64,000 nt of DNA, from positions 124,001 through 188,000 of the forward strand of contig NZ_NUPZ01000040.1 in NCBI RefSeq assembly GCF_002584985.1, read 5' to 3'. Source of the stretch: Bacillus sp. AFS029637. Its GTDB lineage: Bacteria; Bacillota; Bacilli; Bacillales; Bacillaceae_G. Under the pieces are notes generated by a model. The model saw only the letters and a program-made list of their open reading frames with translations, was not told the origin of the DNA and searched no databases. Position numbers and translations under genes: made by a program. Numbering within the stretch: the stretch's first letter is position 1; every line of letters begins with the position of its first letter. This document shows, piece by piece, positions 59,267 through 64,000 of this stretch.

Positions 59267-60259
59267 TTATTGGAGTGGCTCTTTCTCCATTACACTTGAA
59301 ATTGTAGGAATAACTTCTTTCGCTACCATTTCCCTCGTTTGACGAATCGCACTGAATATCGATTGGTCGTTAGAAGAACCATGAGCCTTAATGACAGGAG
59401 CTTTCAATCCAAATAATGCCGCCCCGCCATACTCCGAATAATCCATTTTATCTTTTAATACCATAAGTTTTGGTTTTAATACCGCTGCTGCTAATTTGCT
59501 TGTAAACGAACTCATTAACTGCTCTTTTAACATAGAGAATAATGCAAGAGCTGTTCCTTCTAGTGACTTCAGTGCTACATTACCTGTAAAACCATCGCAC
59601 ACTACAACATCTGCTACGCCTTGCAATAAATCTCTTGATTCAACGTTCCCAACGAAATGAATTGGGGCATCCTTAAGCATTGCAAAGACTTGTTTTGAAA
59701 GCTCGTTCCCTTTACCATCCTCTGTTCCAACGTTTAAAAGTCCAACGCGAGGATTTTTAATTCCTCTTACTTTCTCAGCGTATACAGATCCCATTACTGC
59801 ATATTGATATAAATGAATTGGTTTTGCATCAACGTTCGCTCCAACATCTAACATAACAAAACCTTCTCCATCAACAGTTGGCATTGTAGGTGATAAAGCT
59901 GGTCGCTCAATTCCTTCCATACGACCGACAACAAACAATCCAGCCGCCATTAAAGCTCCTGTACTACCAGCTGATATACAAGCATCTGCTACGCCGTCTT
60001 TCACTTGCTGTGCTGCTAGTACCATTGAAGCTTGCTTTTTTCGACGAACCGCTCTTACTGGTTCATCTGTCGATTCGATTTTTTCATCTGTATGAAGAAT
60101 CGTAATTCGCTCTTCACTCGTTAAGTATTGACGAATTTCCTCTTCTTTCCCTACTAATGTAATATGTAAATCAGAATATTCCTTAATAGCTTTCATTGCT
60201 CCTAGTACGACAGCCTTTGGAGCATGATCGCCGCCCATTGCATCTATTGCGATTTTCAT
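59267..60259 (-). CDS. plsX: Phosphate acyltransferase PlsX
   Basis: 330 residues; the ATG at 60259 overlaps the fapR stop (ATGA). It makes acyl-phosphate from acyl-ACP for PlsY. N-terminal [20 protein letters not shown] and central [18 protein letters not shown] are family signatures. It is second in the fapR operon. Confidence 0.97.
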
Positions 60260-60849
60260 AAGTTGTTACCTTCCTCACTATAATTACTAGATCGATACAT
60301 TTCAAAAGTGCCTGTAAAAACAAGTTCTTCTCCAACAAAGCTGCGCACTTTGACAACCGTCCGTCCTTTATCATTCTCTACATCTTCAACGCGCGCTTTT
60401 GCAACAACACGCTCTCCTAATTTTACAGGACGAATGTATCGAATGGTAGACTTTGCAGTTAAAGCTAATTCTTCATCAATAACCGCAACAGCTAGTGAGT
60501 TTGCTTGTGCAAACAAATGATGCCCACGGGCAATTTGATTTCTTTTAAATACATGTTCTACCTTAACTTCAAAGATAGAAATTGCATGTCTATCTAATTC
60601 TATATCGATAATTTCGCCGACAACCTCTTCTAACGGTAAAGATTTCACATCTTCTTCATGTTGTTTTGTAGCTACATGTTTAATTCTCTCTCTTAATTCA
60701 GGAATAGATAATTCCATTCGATCCAGACGAACCGTTTGTATGCTCACCTGAAATTTTTCAGCTAAATCTTCATCCGTTATAAAAGGATTCGTTTCTATTG
60801 TTTGTTGTAATAATTCTTGTCTTTCTTTTTTACTTCTTCTTTTTTTCAT
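60256..60849 (-). CDS. fapR: Fatty acid and phospholipid synthesis repressor FapR
   Basis: 197 residues from the ATG at 60849 ([16 protein letters not shown]); the longer frame runs into its own promoter and recG. The ribosome site is weak (GGATGGTGCGGT). The N-terminal helix-turn-helix ([24 protein letters not shown]) is followed by a linker helix and a hot-dog malonyl-CoA-binding domain. Malonyl-CoA releases it from DNA. A FapR operator overlaps its promoter, so autorepression is expected, as in B. subtilis. Confidence 0.97.
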
Positions 60850-60870
60850 ACCGCACCATCCATTTTTATG

Positions 60871-60882
60871 ACTAGGTACTAA
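60871..60882 (-). promoter_or_regulatory. FapR operator
   Basis: TTAGTACCTAGT on the - strand (continuing CATAA) matches the known FapR box core TTAGTACCTAGTC. It sits just downstream of the -10 and 20 bases before the fapR start. Confidence 0.8.
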
Positions 60883-60886
60883 CAGT

Positions 60887-60915
60887 AGTATATAATCATT
60901 AAAAGTAGAATGCAA
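60887..60915 (-). promoter_or_regulatory. fapR operon promoter
   Basis: On the - strand TTGCAT (60910-60915), a 17-base spacer, TATACT (60887-60892). It lies in the 3' end of recG or just inside it. Confidence 0.7.
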
Positions 60916-60937
60916 CAAAAATTTTCGTTGACTCCCT

Positions 60938-62986
60938 TTAATCGAGCTTCTCTCCCTGGAACACACCTGTCCCATCAAGATACGTACGCAGGGCAGCATA
61001 CTGATCGTTGTGCCAAAACGCTTCTGAATCTACTAGTATCGCCGCATCTTGTCTTGCTGTTTCTAACGCCCGATAATCATGTACCATATCAGCAACCTTA
61101 AATTCTGGTAAACCACTTTGCTTACTCCCGAAGAAATCCCCAGGACCTCGTAATTCTAAATCTTTTTCTGACAATACAAATCCATCATTTGTTTCAGTCA
61201 TAATGCGCATTCTTTCTTTTCCAGTTTCCGATTTTGGATCTGCGATTAATAAACAATAAGATTGTTCACTACCACGTCCAACACGCCCCCTCAGCTGATG
61301 GAGCTGCGACAAACCGAAACGCTCAGCATCATAAATGACCATAACAGTCGCATTCGGTACGTTCACACCTACTTCAACAACTGTTGTTGATACAAGAATT
61401 TGCACTTTATTTTCACTAAATTGCCCCATTATCTCTTCTTTTTCCTGAGATGATAATCTTCCATGCATTAACCCAACTTGGCATTTTCCTTGATAATGAT
61501 GAGTTAGCATACTATGTAAGTCGATAGCATTTTGAACATCAAGTTTCTCAGACTCTTCAATAAGAGGACAAATAACATATGCTTGTCTTCCCTTTTTTAT
61601 CTCTTTCTCTACAAAACCGAGAACTCGATCTAACATATCATGTTTTGCCCAGTATGTTTCAATTACCTTTCTACCCGCTGGCATCTCATCGATTATAGAT
61701 ACATCCATCTCTCCAAATGCAGTTATTGCTAACGTACGCGGAATTGGGGTTGCTGTCATAAATAATACATCTGGACTTTCACCTTTCTCCCGTAAAACCC
61801 GGCGCTGCGCTACACCAAATCGATGTTGTTCATCAGTAATAACGAGACCTAACCTATGAAATATTACTTCATCTTGAATTAAAGCGTGTGTTCCAACAAG
61901 GATATCTATTTCCCCTTGTTCTAATTTCGCCAAAATCTCTCGACGTCTCACACCTTTAACAGAACTCGTTAACAATTCAACCTTCATACCAAAATGAGAA
62001 AACGTCTCCGCGAGCGATTGATAATGTTGTTCTGCTAAAATTTCTGTTGGAACCATTAAAGCACCTTGATAATGTGCTAGTTTCGCTGCATAAAGACCAA
62101 TTGCAGCAACGACCGTTTTCCCTGAACCTACGTCACCTTGCAGCAAACGATTCATCCGATAAGGAGATGTCATATCTTTCATAATTTCATCTACAACTCG
62201 GCGCTGCGCACCAGTTAACGGAAACGGAAGTGTGTCGATAAACTCTTGTAATTCTGCGGAAGGAATTTCTTTCTTTGTTCCTTTTGAATTTTCCCTCTCC
62301 ATTTTCCGTAACGTTTGCATTTTCAGTTGAAATAAGAAAAACTCTTCATATACAAAACGGCGGCGCGCTTGTTTTAAATCTTCCTGCCCTACTGGAAAGT
62401 GCAGGGCCCTTAGCGCTTCATAGCGTGGTAATAATTTATATCGGCTTAGCAAACCGTCAGGTAACACTTCGACTATACAGTCTCCATACTCCTTTAACGC
62501 TTGGGCGATAAAACGACGCATCTGTTTCACTGTAAGTTTCCCTTTTACTGAGTATACAGGCTCTACTTCTTGTTGACGTACTACCGGTCCAAAATGAAGC
62601 TCTGATACCGCAATCGTTTGACGATGCTGATCCCATTTACCAGTAATCGTTACTGTCTCATCTAGCTGTAACTTTTGCTTATAGTACGGTCTATTAAAAC
62701 ACACAGCAGTAATTAAATAACGACCGACAAGGACACGAACTGTAAGGCGTGACTTCTTTTTCCCGTAATATTGCAGTAAAGGAGCACTATGAACTTTCCC
62801 CTCGACTGTTACACGCTCATCATGCTTTACTTCAGCAAGATCTTTCATCGCATAGTCTTCATAACGGTACGGAAAATGTTCTAATAGATGAGAAACTGTA
62901 TAAATTCCCATCTCATGTAGTAATTCAGATGTTTCTCCTCCGATTCCCTTTACATCTGTAACAGGAACTTGTACAACTTCATTCAA
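60938..62986 (-). CDS. recG: ATP-dependent DNA helicase RecG
   Basis: 682 residues from a TTG at 62986 ([15 protein letters not shown] follows), with CGGAG ten bases upstream; a GTG at 62995 is too close to that site. It remodels stalled forks and Holliday junctions. N-terminal OB wedge domain, Walker [15 protein letters not shown] (~275-288), DEQH box ([11 protein letters not shown]), and helicase C motifs with QLRGRVGRG are present. It has its own promoter at 63080-63109. Confidence 0.97.
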
Positions 62987-63079
62987 GATTCTCACACTCC
63001 GTCACATTATTTTGTTTGTTGCACTCTACCTGCGTATTCATTAACATCTGTAATCGCTCTCTTTCACCCTATATATTCT

Positions 63080-63109
63080 ATCATAGGCATTCTAAGAGAA
63101 ACTACTCAA
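63080..63109 (-). promoter_or_regulatory. Likely recG promoter
   Basis: On the - strand TTGAGT (63104-63109), an 18-base spacer, TATGAT (63080-63085). Confidence 0.5.
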
Positions 63110-63132
63110 ACCCCTTAATAAACAACACGAAA

Positions 63133-63168
63133 GAAAAGAGCCTCACTATTAGCAGCAAGGCTCTTTTT
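63133..63168 (-). terminator. Terminator after fakA
   Basis: AAAAGAGCCT ... AGGCTCTTTT, 10-bp stem with a 14-base loop, T-rich on the - strand (CTCTTTTCTTTC). It lies ~110 bases after the fakA stop. Confidence 0.8.
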
Positions 63169-63278
63169 CATCTTCAATATGCTAGCCTTTTGAATAGAAA
63201 CTAGTAATAAACTTCATATTACTACTTCGTATTCATTAGCAAGTAAAGAATCCATTTATTTTCAAAACGAATCTTTTC

Positions 63279-64000
63279 TTATTCTACAGAGAAGATGAAA
63301 GAGTACACTGGTTGGTTTCCAGCATGTACTTCTACTTCTGCATCTTCAAAATTCTCTTCTACAAATTCAACTAACTCAGCTACTTCTTCGTCAGTTGCAT
63401 CTTCACCTTGTAGAATCGTTACGATTTCAGAATCTTCATCAATAAGTGCTTCTAGTAATTGCTTCGCAGCTCCTACTTTTTCAGCATTTGTCGATACAAT
63501 TTTCCCATCTGCAATGCACATGAAATCATCTTTTTGAATTGCTACACCGTCAATTTCTGTATCGCGAACAGCATACGTAATTTGACCTGTTTTCACATGA
63601 GATAAAGCTTCTTTCATGTTTTCTTCATTCTCTTCTAACGTTCCAACCGGATTAAATGCCAACATTGCAGCCATACCTTGAGGAACTGTTTTCGAACGAA
63701 CTACAATCACTTCTTGATCCACAACTGACGCTGCTTGTTCTGCTGCCATCACGATATTCCCGTTGTTCGGTAAAATAATGATTTTTTCAGCGTTCGCTTC
63801 TTCAATCGCCTTCACGATATCCTCCGTACTTGGATTCATCGTTTGGCCACCTTCGATAACTTTCGTCGCGCCAATGCTTTCAAATAAAGTTTTAATACCA
63901 GATCCCATAGCTACAGTTACGATACCATATGGTTGCTTTTCTTTCGATTGAACTGGTTGCTCAGGCATCATAGTAGGTTCATCTAATAAAGCAGTATGCT
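63279..64000 (-). CDS. fakA: Fatty acid kinase catalytic subunit FakA (YloV), C-terminal part
   Basis: The last ~240 codons are in the window; the frame is open to 64000, so the start lies beyond it (the family is about 550-560 residues). FakA, with FakB, phosphorylates free fatty acids for PlsY. The visible part is the C-terminal domain (IVTVAMGSGIKTLFESIGA, IIILPNNGNIVMAAEQA, VVRSKTVPQGMAAML) that works with FakB. In B. subtilis yloV is near recG and fapR, as here. Confidence 0.93.
   Translation of the reverse strand, partial: HTALLDEPTMMPEQPVQSKEKQPYGIVTVAMGSGIKTLFESIGATKVIEGGQTMNPSTEDIVKAIEEANAEKIIILPNNGNIVMAAEQAASVVDQEVIVVRSKTVPQGMAAMLAFNPVGTLEENEENMKEALSHVKTGQITYAVRDTEIDGVAIQKDDFMCIADGKIVSTNAEKVGAAKQLLEALIDEDSEIVTILQGEDATDEEVAELVEFVEENFEDAEVEVHAGNQPVYSFIFSVE

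Larger units (their letters stand above)
62987..63278 (-). other. fakA-recG intergenic region (292 bases)
   Basis: No gene is seen. It holds the fakA terminator (63133-63168) and the recG promoter. In B. subtilis sdaAB and sdaAA (L-serine dehydratase) lie here; no trace of them is recognised. Confidence 0.6.

Noticed and set aside
60850-60999. 50-residue N-terminal extension of FapR
   Set aside because: It would be translated from the FapR promoter and operator DNA and overlaps recG; family length supports the ATG at 60849.

Overview
The window is a Bacillus chromosome segment, most likely from the Bacillus cereus group. It is AT-rich, has strong AGGAGG-type ribosome binding sites, and carries the Bacillus order recG-fapR-plsX-fabD-fabG-acpP-rnc-smc-ftsY-ylxM-ffh-rpsP-khpA-rimM-trmD-rplS ... 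rpsB ... polC-rimP-nusA-ylxR-ylxQ-infB ... pnp-ylxY-mlpA-ymxH-dpaA-dpaB. Unlike B. subtilis, no flagellar/chemotaxis operon lies between codY and rpsB, and no sdaAB-sdaAA pair lies between fakA and recG.

Region 1 (1 to about 6490) is the right end of a prophage-like element; its left end is outside the window. It has a leftward early block (Cro-like and XRE regulators, small unknown proteins, a DnaD-type replication protein cut by the window edge) and a rightward block (CI/ImmR-like repressor, ImmA-like protease, a membrane protein with a repeated coiled coil, and a large serine recombinase). Five copies of a 17-bp dyad operator cover the divergent promoters, and a LexA-type box precedes the recombinase gene. 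The element ends inside dpaB (spoVFB), the gene for dipicolinate synthase subunit B: the first ~141 codons are followed by five foreign codons and a stop. The recombinase gene lies directly beside this junction. This is the arrangement of a sporulation-gene intervening element, like skin in sigK or vfbin in spoVFB, where excision would rebuild the gene in the mother cell.

Region 2 (6475 to 64000) is a continuous run of leftward housekeeping genes. From right to left they cover fatty-acid and phospholipid synthesis (fakA, fapR, plsX, fabD, fabG, acpP), RNA processing and chromosome structure (rnc, smc), signal recognition (ftsY, ylxM, ffh), ribosome maturation and tRNA modification (rpsP, khpA, rimM, trmD, rplS, rbgA), signal peptidase, RNase HII, succinyl-CoA synthetase, DprA, TopA, TrmFO, the xerC-hslV-hslU-codY cluster, rpsB-tsf-pyrH-frr, isoprenoid and lipid genes (uppS, cdsA, dxr, rseP), proS, polC, the rimP-nusA-infB-truB-ribF translation operon, rpsO, pnp, and the sporulation-linked ylxY-mlpA-ymxH-dpaA-dpaB group.

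The points most worth following are the split dpaB gene, its probable sporulation- or SOS-controlled recombinase, and two candidate tiny antisense RNAs in the element. Each of the two has an extended -10 promoter followed closely by a hairpin and T-run, directed against the leftward early operon. Other points are the multi-operator immunity region, long structured leaders before rimP and rpsB, a 10-mer repeated before three gene-expression operons, and a YlxY deacetylase-like protein without the catalytic aspartates.
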